Shown piece by piece: positions 32,747 through 40,839 of a DNA stretch of 64,000 nt. The translations under genes and the position numbers were made by a program. The DNA is taken from positions 2,163,605 through 2,227,604 of the forward strand of contig NZ_CP007597.1 in NCBI RefSeq assembly GCF_000661955.1. Direction: 5' to 3'. The notes beneath the pieces are model-generated. The model was given only the letters and a program-made list of their open reading frames with translations. It had not been told where the DNA came from and did no database searches. Origin of the DNA: Stenotrophomonas rhizophila. GTDB taxonomy: Bacteria > Pseudomonadota > Gammaproteobacteria > Xanthomonadales > Xanthomonadaceae. Every line of letters starts with the position of its first letter. Positions within the stretch are counted from its first letter, which is position 1.

Positions 32747-35496
32747 CACTGCCACCCGTAACGGCGGATGTAGACCTTCTTGAGCAGCGTGGTCAGCACC
32801 GCATAGCCGAACAGGATCGCCACCAGGAACGGCCAGTAGCCGGGCGGCAGCGCCTGCAGCTTGAAGTAACCGGCCAACGGGCTCATCGGCAGCAGCACGC
32901 CGATGGCCATGATCAACCCGGTCATCAGCAGCAGCGGCGGGGCAGCGATGCTCTGCACGAACGGCACCTTGGGCGTGCGGATCATGTGCACGATCAGGGT
33001 CTGGGTGAGCAGGCCCACCACGAACCAGCCGGACTGGAACAGGCTCTGGTCGGCCGCCGTGCGCGCATCGAACACGTACCACATCAGCGCAAAGCAGCTC
33101 AGGTCGAAGATCGAACTGATCGGGCCGAAGAACACCATGAAGCGCCCGATGTCGGCCGGGTTCCACTTCAACGGCTTGCGCACCAGTTCCTCGTCGACGT
33201 TGTCGAACGGAATGGCGATCTGCGAGATGTCATACAGCAGGTTCTGCACCAGCAGCTGCAGCGGCAGCATCGGCAGGAACGGCAGGAACGCCGAGGCCAC
33301 CAGCACCGAGAACACGTTGCCGAAGTTGGAGCTGGCGGTCATGCGGATGTACTTGAGCATGTTGCTGAAGGTGCGCCGGCCCTGCACCACGCCTTCCTCG
33401 AGCACCATCAGGTTCTTCTCGAGCAGGATGATGTCGGCCGCTTCCTTGGCGATATCCACCGCGCTGTCCACGCTGATGCCGATGTCGGCCGCCCGCAGTG
33501 CCGGGGCATCGTTGATGCCGTCACCCAGGAACCCCACCACCTTGCCCTGTGCACGCAGGGCACGTACCAGGCGTTCCTTGTGCAGGGGCGTGAGCCGGGC
33601 AAACACGCGATGCCGGCCCAGCGCGTCGGCCACCGCGGCTTCGTCCATGCGGTCGATCTGCGGACCGGTCACGATGCCGTCGGCGTGCAGCCCCACCTGG
33701 GCACACACCCGCGCGGTGACCAGTTCGTTGTCGCCGGTGAACACCTTCACCTCCACGCCCAGCCCGGCCAGCGCCTGCAGCGCCTGCGCGGTCGATTCCT
33801 TCGGCGGATCGAGGAACGCCACGTAGCCGAGCAGGGTGAGGTCCTGCTCATCGGCCTGCGAGTACACTTCGCGCGTGGCGGGGACTTCCTTCATGGCCAC
33901 CGCGACCACGCGCAGGCCCTGTTCGTTGAGCTCCTCGGTGGTTTGGCGCACCCGTGCCAGCCGCTGTGTATCCAGCGGCAGGTCTTGGCCGTTTTCGCGC
34001 ACGCGGCTGCACACGGCCAGCATCTCTTCCACCGCGCCCTTGCACACCAGCTCATGGTGGTCGTCGCGCTCGGACACCACCACCGACATGCGGCGGCGTT
34101 CGAAGTCGAACGGAATCTCGTCCACCTTGCGGTAGTCCTGGGCCAGGCGAAGCTCGGTCTGCAGTTCCACGTGCTCCAGCACGGCGCGGTCGAGCAGGTT
34201 GGTCAGCCCGGTCTGGAAATGGCTGTTGAGGTAGGCAAATGCCAGCACATCCTGCGAGTCGTTGCCGTACACATCGGTGTGCCGCTCCAGCGCGATGCGG
34301 TCCTGGGTGAGCGTGCCGGTCTTGTCGGTGCACAGCACGTCCATCGCGCCGAAGTTCTGGATTGCATCCAGGCGCTTGACGATCACTTTGCGCCGCGACA
34401 GCAGCACCGCGCCCTTGGCCAGGGTGGAGGTGACGATCATCGGCAGCATTTCCGGGGTAAGCCCGACCGCCACCGACAACGCGAACAGGAAGGCTTCGGT
34501 CCAGTCGCCCTTGGTCACGCCGTTGACCAGCAGCACGAACGGCACCATCACCAGGGCGAACCGGATCAACAGCCAGCTGACACTGTTGACCCCGGCCTGG
34601 AACGCGGTGGGCGCGCGTTCGGTGGCGGTGCTGCGCTGGGCAATGGTGCCGAAGCAGGTGCGGTTGCCGGTGGCCAGCACCACGGCCGTGGCCGAGCCGG
34701 ACACCACGTTGGTGCCCATGAACAGCAGGTTGGGCTGCTCGAGCAGGTTGGGCTGGGCCGGGTCGGGGGCGGCGAACTTCTCCACCGGCAGCGATTCGCC
34801 GGTCATCGCCGCCTGCGCCACGAACAGGTCCTTGGCGTTCAGCACGCGGCAGTCGGCGGGGATCATGTCGCCGGCCGACAGCACGATGTGGTCGCCAGGT
34901 ACCAGGGCCCGAATCGGCAGCGAGCGCTGCTGCGCGTACCGCGGCGTGCAGGGTTCAGCGCCGGTGTCCTGCAAGGGTGCAGCATCGCCGTCTGGACGGC
35001 GCAGCACGCGGGCGTTGTTGCCCACCAGCGCCTTGAGCCGTTCCGCCGCACGGTTCGAACGCCCTTCCTGGATGAACCGGATCAGCGTGGACAACACCAC
35101 CATGGTGCCGATCACCACCGTGGCCTTGACGTCTTCGGTCAGCCAGGACACCACCGCCAACAGGGTGAGCAGCAGGTTGAACGGATTGCGGTAGCACTGC
35201 CACAGGTGACGCCACCACGGCAGCGGCTTTTCGTGATCGATCTCATTGGGGCCTACGCGGGCCAACCGGGCATCGGCCTCATCGCTGGCCAGGCCATCGG
35301 GGTGCGACGCTACCGCCGCCAACGCGGCCGCCACCGGCACCTGTGCCAGCCGCCGCAACGCATCGCTGAAATCGGTCGGTACCGCGCCGGCCGCACCGCG
35401 CCCCATGCCGGCGTCGGGCAGGACGCGGCGACGGAACAGGCTGGCGGCACGGCGGCTGCGCAGGAAGGCATCGAACCATGCATTGAGCAGGGTCAT
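32746..35496 (-). CDS. mgtA: Magnesium-translocating P-type ATPase
   Basis: A 916-residue P3B ATPase. The phosphorylation motif is VLCTDKTGTLTQDR with D391. The TGES actuator loop (AMTGESLPVEK) and GDGINDAPALRAADIGISV hinge motif are present, and ten membrane helices are expected. It imports Mg2+ at the expense of ATP. AAGGAG precedes ATG 35496. It is followed by mgtC and preceded by a 99-residue gene at 35592, all in one direction. No leader riboswitch like that of Salmonella mgtA was recognised. Confidence 0.94.
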   Translation of the reverse strand: MTLLNAWFDAFLRSRRAASLFRRRVLPDAGMGRGAAGAVPTDFSDALRRLAQVPVAAALAAVASHPDGLASDEADARLARVGPNEIDHEKPLPWWRHLWQCYRNPFNLLLTLLAVVSWLTEDVKATVVIGTMVVLSTLIRFIQEGRSNRAAERLKALVGNNARVLRRPDGDAAPLQDTGAEPCTPRYAQQRSLPIRALVPGDHIVLSAGDMIPADCRVLNAKDLFVAQAAMTGESLPVEKFAAPDPAQPNLLEQPNLLFMGTNVVSGSATAVVLATGNRTCFGTIAQRSTATERAPTAFQAGVNSVSWLLIRFALVMVPFVLLVNGVTKGDWTEAFLFALSVAVGLTPEMLPMIVTSTLAKGAVLLSRRKVIVKRLDAIQNFGAMDVLCTDKTGTLTQDRIALERHTDVYGNDSQDVLAFAYLNSHFQTGLTNLLDRAVLEHVELQTELRLAQDYRKVDEIPFDFERRRMSVVVSERDDHHELVCKGAVEEMLAVCSRVRENGQDLPLDTQRLARVRQTTEELNEQGLRVVAVAMKEVPATREVYSQADEQDLTLLGYVAFLDPPKESTAQALQALAGLGVEVKVFTGDNELVTARVCAQVGLHADGIVTGPQIDRMDEAAVADALGRHRVFARLTPLHKERLVRALRAQGKVVGFLGDGINDAPALRAADIGISVDSAVDIAKEAADIILLEKNLMVLEEGVVQGRRTFSNMLKYIRMTASSNFGNVFSVLVASAFLPFLPMLPLQLLVQNLLYDISQIAIPFDNVDEELVRKPLKWNPADIGRFMVFFGPISSIFDLSCFALMWYVFDARTAADQSLFQSGWFVVGLLTQTLIVHMIRTPKVPFVQSIAAPPLLLMTGLIMAIGVLLPMSPLAGYFKLQALPPGYWPFLVAILFGYAVLTTLLKKVYIRRYGWQ

Positions 35497-35591
35497 GGGG
35501 AACTCCTTGAAAGTCATGCGACACCGGGCAGCACGGCACGGGTCGGGATGCAGGGCTGCGCGCGGCCCGTCAGGACGTGGCCGCGCGGGGA

Positions 35592-35891
35592 TCAGGCGTG
35601 CTGGACGCTGGCGATGGGGAACGACCAGCGCGGGCGCGCCGGGTGCGGGCTGCCGCGCGAACACAGCGGCAGCAGCGCGGTGCGCAGGGCGGCGGGCAGG
35701 TGGCGCAGCACGTGCAGGCGTTCGGAGATCGGCAGCAGGCTCAGGGCGTCGGCGATGACGCGCTCGGAGCCCAGGGCCAGGGCGCGCGCGAACAGCGGGG
35801 CGCCGTGCTGCAGCAGCTGGCTGCGCAGGCCGGCCACGTCGCGATCAAGGATCAGGCGACGCAGGGTGATGTAGAGAATCTTGTAGTGCAT
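35592..35891 (-). CDS. Small protein upstream of mgtA, MgtE-N-like helical repeat
   Basis: A 99-residue protein starting MHYKILYITLRRLILDRDV at ATG 35891, with GGAGG at good spacing. No signal peptide. The segment VIADALSLLPISERLHVLRHLPAALRTALL resembles the helical repeats of MgtE N-terminal domains (leucine-rich with LP turns). The tail from about 80 is Pro/Arg-rich. It is 95 bp upstream of mgtA in the same direction, so it may sense or regulate Mg2+ transport. This is inference from position and a weak pattern. Confidence 0.65.
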   Translation of the reverse strand: MHYKILYITLRRLILDRDVAGLRSQLLQHGAPLFARALALGSERVIADALSLLPISERLHVLRHLPAALRTALLPLCSRGSPHPARPRWSFPIASVQHA

Positions 35892-36145
35892 CGGAAGGCC
35901 TCCGGGCAGGCAGCGCCCGCCGGCCACCCGGCACTCAGAGGTGCGGACGCCGCCGGCCGGACGCCGGGGTGGAACAGGGCAGGGGCGAAAGCAGGGGCGC
36001 GCGGCACCCGGCAGGATCGGGGTCGGGATCCATGGGAATGTCCGGTAGTGGAAGGGGTGTTGGCGGCGTGACGCAGTGCGCCTGGCCGGTGCGCGTATTG
36101 TCCGCGCCGGTTGCGCGCCCGCCTAGATGCCCGTGGGTTAGCGAC

Positions 36146-36163
36146 GATATACCTTGGTATATC
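36146..36163. promoter_or_regulatory. Palindromic operator-like site upstream of the mgt genes
   Basis: GATATACC (36146-36153) and GGTATATC (36156-36163) are exact reverse complements around TT. It lies in the 308-bp gap 35892-36199, about 255 bp upstream of the small gene at 35592, and is strikingly AT-rich against its surroundings. The gap otherwise holds only GC-rich sequence without a gene. The palindrome is a good candidate for a metal- or stress-responsive repressor site; the regulator is unknown. Confidence 0.5.
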
Positions 36164-36199
36164 CAGTCCGGCACAGTGTGCGCCGTGCCGGTGGCGCGA

Positions 36200-36871
36200 T
36201 CAGGCCTTGGGGGTGCGGGCGCGGCGCGGCTTGGGGATACGGCCCACGTCACGCGCAGGCGTGGCTGTGCGCGGTTGCAGCTGTTCCAGCCAGGCCAGGT
36301 TGTCCAGGTACATCAGGAAGTGCTGCAGGTAGCCCGGCGACAGCTCGCTCATCAAGGTGAGCGAGCGGTGCACCAGCACCGCCGAGTTCAACGGGCCGCC
36401 ATCGCCGGGGCCCTGCGCCAGCGAGATGCGCTTCTGGCTTTCATTGCGCACCGTGGCCCACAGATCACGGAATTCGCTGATGGCCGGCAGCGCGGGGAAT
36501 GCCGGGGCCGGGGCGGTGTCGAGGGGGGCATCACGCGGCACCGGCGGTGCCTGCGTCTGTGCATGCGCGGCCAGCGTTGCCAGCAGGCCCGACAGCGGAC
36601 TGGCGCGTTCGGCACCCGGGGCTGGCGCGCCCCGCCCTCGACGCGGCGCGCGCGCGGTCTGTTCGGCAATGCGCGCCGCATACGCTGCCACCATCATGAC
36701 CAGCCGCGCATCCAGCAGCTTTCGCACCGCGCCCTGCTGTGCCTGCGCACGGGTCTGCAACGCCTCGATCACCGCAAAGCCCAGCGGGTCGTGGCGGTCC
36801 AGCTGCTGCTGGCGCCACGCATCGAGCTGCGCACTCACCGGCATCGGCGTCGATTTGGCCTTAGGGGGCAT
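36200..36871 (-). CDS. DUF2894-type protein, last gene of the motor operon
   Basis: A 223-residue soluble protein beginning MPPKAKSTPMPVSAQLDAWR, with an Arg/Ala/Pro-rich middle and a more conserved C-terminal half (FRDLWATVRNESQKRISLAQ, MSELSPGYLQHFLMYLDNLAWLEQL) ending in a basic tail. This fits the DUF2894 family, which in related bacteria accompanies DUF802 and DUF3348 genes. It overlaps the MotB/OmpA-like gene by 11 bp. No catalytic motif is seen; it may be a cytoplasmic adaptor of the motor. Confidence 0.75.
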   Translation of the reverse strand: MPPKAKSTPMPVSAQLDAWRQQQLDRHDPLGFAVIEALQTRAQAQQGAVRKLLDARLVMMVAAYAARIAEQTARAPRRGRGAPAPGAERASPLSGLLATLAAHAQTQAPPVPRDAPLDTAPAPAFPALPAISEFRDLWATVRNESQKRISLAQGPGDGGPLNSAVLVHRSLTLMSELSPGYLQHFLMYLDNLAWLEQLQPRTATPARDVGRIPKPRRARTPKA

Positions 36872-37505
36872 CGGCGGCCGTGGCTTTCGGCCGCGGAATG
36901 GGCGCCATTTCAACGCGGCGATTGCGTGCGCGCCCGGCCTCTTCGGCGTTGGAGTCCACCGGTTGCTCGGCACCAAAAGCGGCGGCAAACACCGCCGAGG
37001 CGGGCACGCCTTCGGCAATCAGGGCGCGGGTGACGGTGAGCGCGCGCTCGGCCGACAGCGCCCAGTTGTCGGCGAACTGGCGGTTGCCTTCACGCACCTG
37101 GCGATCATCGGTGAAGCCGCTGACCATCAGGATCTCTTCGCGCGAGGACAGGTACTCGGCCAACGGGCCGGCCAGGCTCTTGAGCAGCTCGCGGCCTTCC
37201 GGCTGCAACTGGTCGGAATTCAAGGCGAACAGCACGCTGCCGCGGATGCCGATGCGGCCATCCACGATCGTCACCCGCCCGGCCGCCAGCGGCACGGCCA
37301 GCGCCTGCTCCAAGGTCTTGCGGCGCTGGGCTTCGGCCTGGCGCTGCTTGACCTCGTGGTCCAGCCGGTTGGACAGTTCCAGCTGCAGCGCCACCACGCC
37401 GACCAGGATCAACACGAAGGCGCCCAGCAGCACCGACATCAGGTCACCGAAGGCAGCCCAGATCGGTGCGCCGGATTCGCCGTCGACCTCGATCTCGTCG
37501 CTCAT
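36861..37505 (-). CDS. MotB/ZorB-like OmpA-domain protein
   Basis: A 214-residue protein. A short N-terminus is followed by one membrane helix PIWAAFGDLMSVLLGAFVLIL with a membrane-embedded D21 in the position of the proton-binding Asp of MotB/ZorB. A linker and an OmpA-like peptidoglycan-binding domain follow (LFALNSDQLQPEGRELL, VSGFTDDR, WALSAERALTV, ARNRRVEM). It should anchor to the cell wall and form the ion channel with the protein encoded at 37502. It overlaps that gene by 4 bp. Confidence 0.85.
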   Translation of the reverse strand: MSDEIEVDGESGAPIWAAFGDLMSVLLGAFVLILVGVVALQLELSNRLDHEVKQRQAEAQRRKTLEQALAVPLAAGRVTIVDGRIGIRGSVLFALNSDQLQPEGRELLKSLAGPLAEYLSSREEILMVSGFTDDRQVREGNRQFADNWALSAERALTVTRALIAEGVPASAVFAAAFGAEQPVDSNAEEAGRARNRRVEMAPIPRPKATAADAP

Positions 37506-40063
37506 GCGGTGGCGGCCCCGGCCGGGTCGGCGCTGCGGCGCGCGCCCAGCTGCTGCAGTTCTTCGATGATCTGCTTCTGCGACAGCACGCTCAGGTCGAT
37601 GACCTCGCGCGCCTGGGCCACGTAATAGGCCAGCTGTTCATCGCTGCGCGCCAGCGACGCGTCCAGCGCGCCACTGATCTGCTCGAGGCGCTCGCCCAGC
37701 CCGCTGCTGGCGCTGCCGAACACCTGCATGGCACCGCCGAACGCGTCGGCCAGTGCGGCCACTTCCACCGCGCTGCCGGTGACCTGCGCGGCAACGTCGC
37801 CCAGCTTGCCGGTTTCGGTAGCGAGGTGGTCGGTGAAGCGCGTCCCCACCCGGTCGAGCAGGTCGGCCGAGGTGGTCACCAGTGCGTCAACGGCGGTGCG
37901 TTGTTCAGTGGAGGCATGGTTGACCGCATCCAGCAGCGTTTCCAGCGTGGCCAGCAGGCGGCTGCGTTCTTCCAGCATGGCGGTGTCGCGGACCATGCTG
38001 TCAGACAGCTTCTGGCGCAGCTGGGCCACCACGTCGGCGGCGGCCTTCGGCGCTTCGGAGGCGACCTGCACCAGCCGCGAGATCTCGGCGATGGTGTCGC
38101 TGGCGTGGGCCTGGGTCTGGGTGGTGATCTCCTGCGCGGTCCGCGACAGCGTCTCGCAGATGTCCTGCTGGCGGCGCGCGACCTGTTCGCCGGTCTGCGC
38201 CCATTGCTGGGCCAGCGAGGTGGACAGTGTGCCGAACGCATCGCTCCACGCGGCCAAGCGCTGCCCATCGCGCGCTTCCAAAGCGTCCTGCAAGGTGGCG
38301 TGTGCCTGCTGCATCGTGTCGGCGAGCGTGCGGGCGTGCGTATCGAAACTACCGGCGACGGCGGTCAGTGCCTGCTCGTTGCGCGCGGCGCTGCTGGCGT
38401 GGGTGGCGGCCTGCTGCGCCAAGGCATCGCGCCATGCGTCGGCGTGGTTGCGGGTGCTGGCATCCAGACGATCGGACAACGCCTCCAGCAGGGCACCGGC
38501 CCGTGCGTCGTGGGTCTGGGTGAAGCCCTGCAGCGTGCTGTCCAGCCCGCCGATCAGCGCGGCATGGGCCTGCTGCTGGCTCTGCTGGCTGCTGTTCCAC
38601 CGCTCGGCGGTGGCGTCCAGGCGGCTGGCCAGGGCGTCGGCCAGGCTGCCGGCCTGCTGCTGGTGCTGGTCGGTGAAGCGCGCCAGTGCGTCGCGCAGTT
38701 CCACCACCAGTGTTTCATTGCTGCGCTGCTGTGCAGCCTGCGCGGTGGTCCAGTTGCCGGCACTGGTGTCCAGGCGCTGCGCGACCCCGTCCAGCAGGCG
38801 CAGGGCGTGCTGGTCATGGCTGTCGCTGAACTGCTGCAGGGTCTGGCGCAGGTCGGCGGTGAGCGCCTGATGGGTCTGCTGCTGCGCCTCCTGCGCGGTG
38901 GCCCAGTGGTCCACGTTGGCCGCCAGGCGCGACGACAGCGCATCCAGCAGGCCGAGCGCGCGTTGGTCGTGCTGCGCGGTGAGATGCTCCAGCGCTGCAC
39001 GCAAATCCGTGGTGAGCGCCAGGTTGGTCTGCTGGTGGGCGGCGATCGCGCTGTTCCAGCTGTCCGCGCTGGCCGCGCGACTGGCCTCGAAGCCGGCGTT
39101 GAGACCGTCCAGCTGGCGCTGCACGGCCTGCCCCACATCGCGCTGCAGGGCGATCGTTTCGGTGGCGATGCCGCGCAGGGTGCTGTCCATGATCGGCTGC
39201 AGCGCCTCGCCCACGGCGCGAGCGCTGGCGGCGATGCTGTCTTTCAGCGCCAGCTCGACCGCACTCGCCAGCCGGGCGTGTTCGGCGTCGGCCTTGGCAT
39301 GGAAGCTCTCCTGGCTGGACAGCAGCTGCTGGTTGGCCTGCAGGCTCTGCTGCTCGATGGCAGCGGTCATCGCCTGCAGGCGGTCGACCAGCGCCGGCAT
39401 CAGCGCGGCCTGCGCCTGTGCAAGGCGGAACGCCTCGCTGCGCTGCCACGCCTGGGAATGCGGGTGCAGGTCGGTGGCCACGCGTGCATCAAGTACCTGC
39501 ACGGTCTGCAGGCGCTCGCGGCGGCACAGCGCCGACAGCAGCCCGAGCATCGCCGAGGTCGCCACGCCGGCGATGGAGGTGCCAAAGGCCACGGCCAGGC
39601 CTTCCACCGGCGCCCCGAGCGAGCCGCGGATGGCCTGCAGGTCGGTGGCGCTCTCCAGCGCCAGCCCGGTGCCGCGCAGCGTGGCCATCATGCCCAGCAG
39701 GGTGCCAAGCATGCCCAGCAGCACCAGCAGCCCCACCAGGTAGGGCGTCAGCACCGGGGCGGGCAGGGCAACGCGCTCGCCGTCCACGCGCAGGCGCACC
39801 GCATTGCGCAGGCTCGCCGGCACGCGCTGCAACCAGGCGCCCAGATCCTGCTCGGCCGCCGACACATCGGCCAGGGCCTGGCCCAGCCCCGCGGTGGCCT
39901 GGCGGTAGCGGAACAGCTCGAGGCCACCGGCGGTGTAGCAGGCCGCGATCACGAGGGCGACTGCGAAACCTACCGGGTTCGACCCCAGGTACCCCACGCC
40001 GATCCAGCACGCGGCAAACAGACCTGCAAGGAAAACAACGAGATAAAGACTAGTTCTGAACAT
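37502..40063 (-). CDS. MotA/ZorA-like motor protein with long coiled-coil tail (DUF802-type)
   Basis: An 853-residue protein. Four membrane helices at about 5-25, 31-50, 106-128 and 155-178 carry the MotA/TolQ/ExbB pattern (GMLGTLLGMM; GLAVAFGTSIAGVATSAMLGLL). The remaining 650 residues are cytoplasmic and strongly helical. Residues 334-538 are four tandem 51-residue repeats with a conserved Trp near each start, TxDLRxxL, and LLDALxxRLD at each end. The design matches ZorA, where a MotA-like pentamer carries a long tail, but no zorC/zorD gene is nearby. It is 10 bp after the DUF3348 gene. Confidence 0.82.
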   Translation of the reverse strand: MFRTSLYLVVFLAGLFAACWIGVGYLGSNPVGFAVALVIAACYTAGGLELFRYRQATAGLGQALADVSAAEQDLGAWLQRVPASLRNAVRLRVDGERVALPAPVLTPYLVGLLVLLGMLGTLLGMMATLRGTGLALESATDLQAIRGSLGAPVEGLAVAFGTSIAGVATSAMLGLLSALCRRERLQTVQVLDARVATDLHPHSQAWQRSEAFRLAQAQAALMPALVDRLQAMTAAIEQQSLQANQQLLSSQESFHAKADAEHARLASAVELALKDSIAASARAVGEALQPIMDSTLRGIATETIALQRDVGQAVQRQLDGLNAGFEASRAASADSWNSAIAAHQQTNLALTTDLRAALEHLTAQHDQRALGLLDALSSRLAANVDHWATAQEAQQQTHQALTADLRQTLQQFSDSHDQHALRLLDGVAQRLDTSAGNWTTAQAAQQRSNETLVVELRDALARFTDQHQQQAGSLADALASRLDATAERWNSSQQSQQQAHAALIGGLDSTLQGFTQTHDARAGALLEALSDRLDASTRNHADAWRDALAQQAATHASSAARNEQALTAVAGSFDTHARTLADTMQQAHATLQDALEARDGQRLAAWSDAFGTLSTSLAQQWAQTGEQVARRQQDICETLSRTAQEITTQTQAHASDTIAEISRLVQVASEAPKAAADVVAQLRQKLSDSMVRDTAMLEERSRLLATLETLLDAVNHASTEQRTAVDALVTTSADLLDRVGTRFTDHLATETGKLGDVAAQVTGSAVEVAALADAFGGAMQVFGSASSGLGERLEQISGALDASLARSDEQLAYYVAQAREVIDLSVLSQKQIIEELQQLGARRSADPAGAATA

Positions 40064-40073
40064 GACGTCCCAG

Positions 40074-40772
40074 TTATCGGGGGCGAAGCGCTGCAAGCAG
40101 GCCTTCGATGGGGTGAAAACGAACATCCAGTTCGGCCAGCAACACGCTCTGCATCGCGTGGTTGAACCGCTGCCGCCAGCCGTCGTCGGCCGGCACCGCG
40201 TCGGCGTCGGTAGGCTCGCCTTCGACCGGGGGTGGCAGCGCCGCGTTGCGCAGCCGCTCGAAGTGCTGGGCAAGCAGCGTCGGCACCGTGGCCAGCAAGG
40301 CCTGCTCGCGCGGGCTCAAGGTGTGCTCCATCACCGCATCCACCTCGGCCAGCCGCCCCAGTTCGGGGCCGGCCAGGCTGAGCATGTCGCGCAGGCGCCC
40401 ACGCAGCCGCCCGGTGTTGGCCTGCATCGAGCGCTGCAGGGCAACGACGCGCTGGCGGATCGCCGCCACATCGTCGCTGGCGCCCGGCTTCGGCGGGTCA
40501 GGTTGCTGAACAATGGCCGCTTCCAGTACCGCACGTACCCGCGCGCATTCGGCCGCCTCGGCGGCATCGAACGCGACCGCCTCGGCAGGCGGGGGCGGCA
40601 CCCGGCCGTCCAGCGCCCGCGACAGCGCCACCGCACGGTTCCAGTCGACCCACTGGCTCAGGCGGTCGGACAGGTCCGGGCTGGTCGGCGTTGCCTGGCC
40701 GTCGGCCAATCCGGCCAACAGACGGATGAACGCGGGGCCGGGCAGGGGCGGGCGGTGCTGCGTTTTCGCCAT
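40074..40772 (-). CDS. DUF3348-type protein, first gene of the motor operon
   Basis: A 232-residue soluble protein starting MAKTQHRPPLPGPAFIRLLAGLAD. It contains LSDRLSQWVDWNRAVALS, then a long helix VAAIRQRVVALQRSM and a C-terminal segment WRQRFNHAMQSVLLAELDVRFHPIEGLLAAL. It fits DUF3348, known mainly from genes beside DUF802 proteins. No membrane helix or enzyme motif. It heads the operon, with an AT-rich dyad at 40777-40804 just upstream as the likely promoter/operator. Confidence 0.75.
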   Translation of the reverse strand: MAKTQHRPPLPGPAFIRLLAGLADGQATPTSPDLSDRLSQWVDWNRAVALSRALDGRVPPPPAEAVAFDAAEAAECARVRAVLEAAIVQQPDPPKPGASDDVAAIRQRVVALQRSMQANTGRLRGRLRDMLSLAGPELGRLAEVDAVMEHTLSPREQALLATVPTLLAQHFERLRNAALPPPVEGEPTDADAVPADDGWRQRFNHAMQSVLLAELDVRFHPIEGLLAALRPR

Positions 40773-40776
40773 TGTT

Positions 40777-40804
40777 CCGGTTAAAACGCTGAATTTTACA
40801 CCGG
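40777..40804 (-). promoter_or_regulatory. AT-rich dyad at the motor operon promoter
   Basis: CCGGTTAAAA (40777-40786) faces TTTTACACCGG (40794-40804) as an imperfect inverted repeat with a 7-nt centre. The operon's first codon is 5 bp away, so the dyad overlaps the translation-initiation region and probably the -10 element (TAAAAT on the coding strand). A bound repressor would block expression. No regulator is assigned. Confidence 0.4.
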
Positions 40805-40839
40805 AAAGACAACGCGGCTGTCTGAACGAGGCCGCCGGG

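Noticed and set aside
32986..35874. A 962-codon open frame on the + strand
   Set aside because: Antisense to mgtA, with no domain, signal or ribosome site; the P-type ATPase on the other strand is unmistakable.
37466..40165. An 899-codon open frame on the + strand
   Set aside because: Antisense mirror of the repetitive coiled-coil protein; low-complexity and without motifs.
36200..40772. Complete Zorya defence system
   Set aside because: Only the ZorAB-like pair is present; no ZorC, ZorD or ZorE-type gene is found, and the accessory proteins are of other families.
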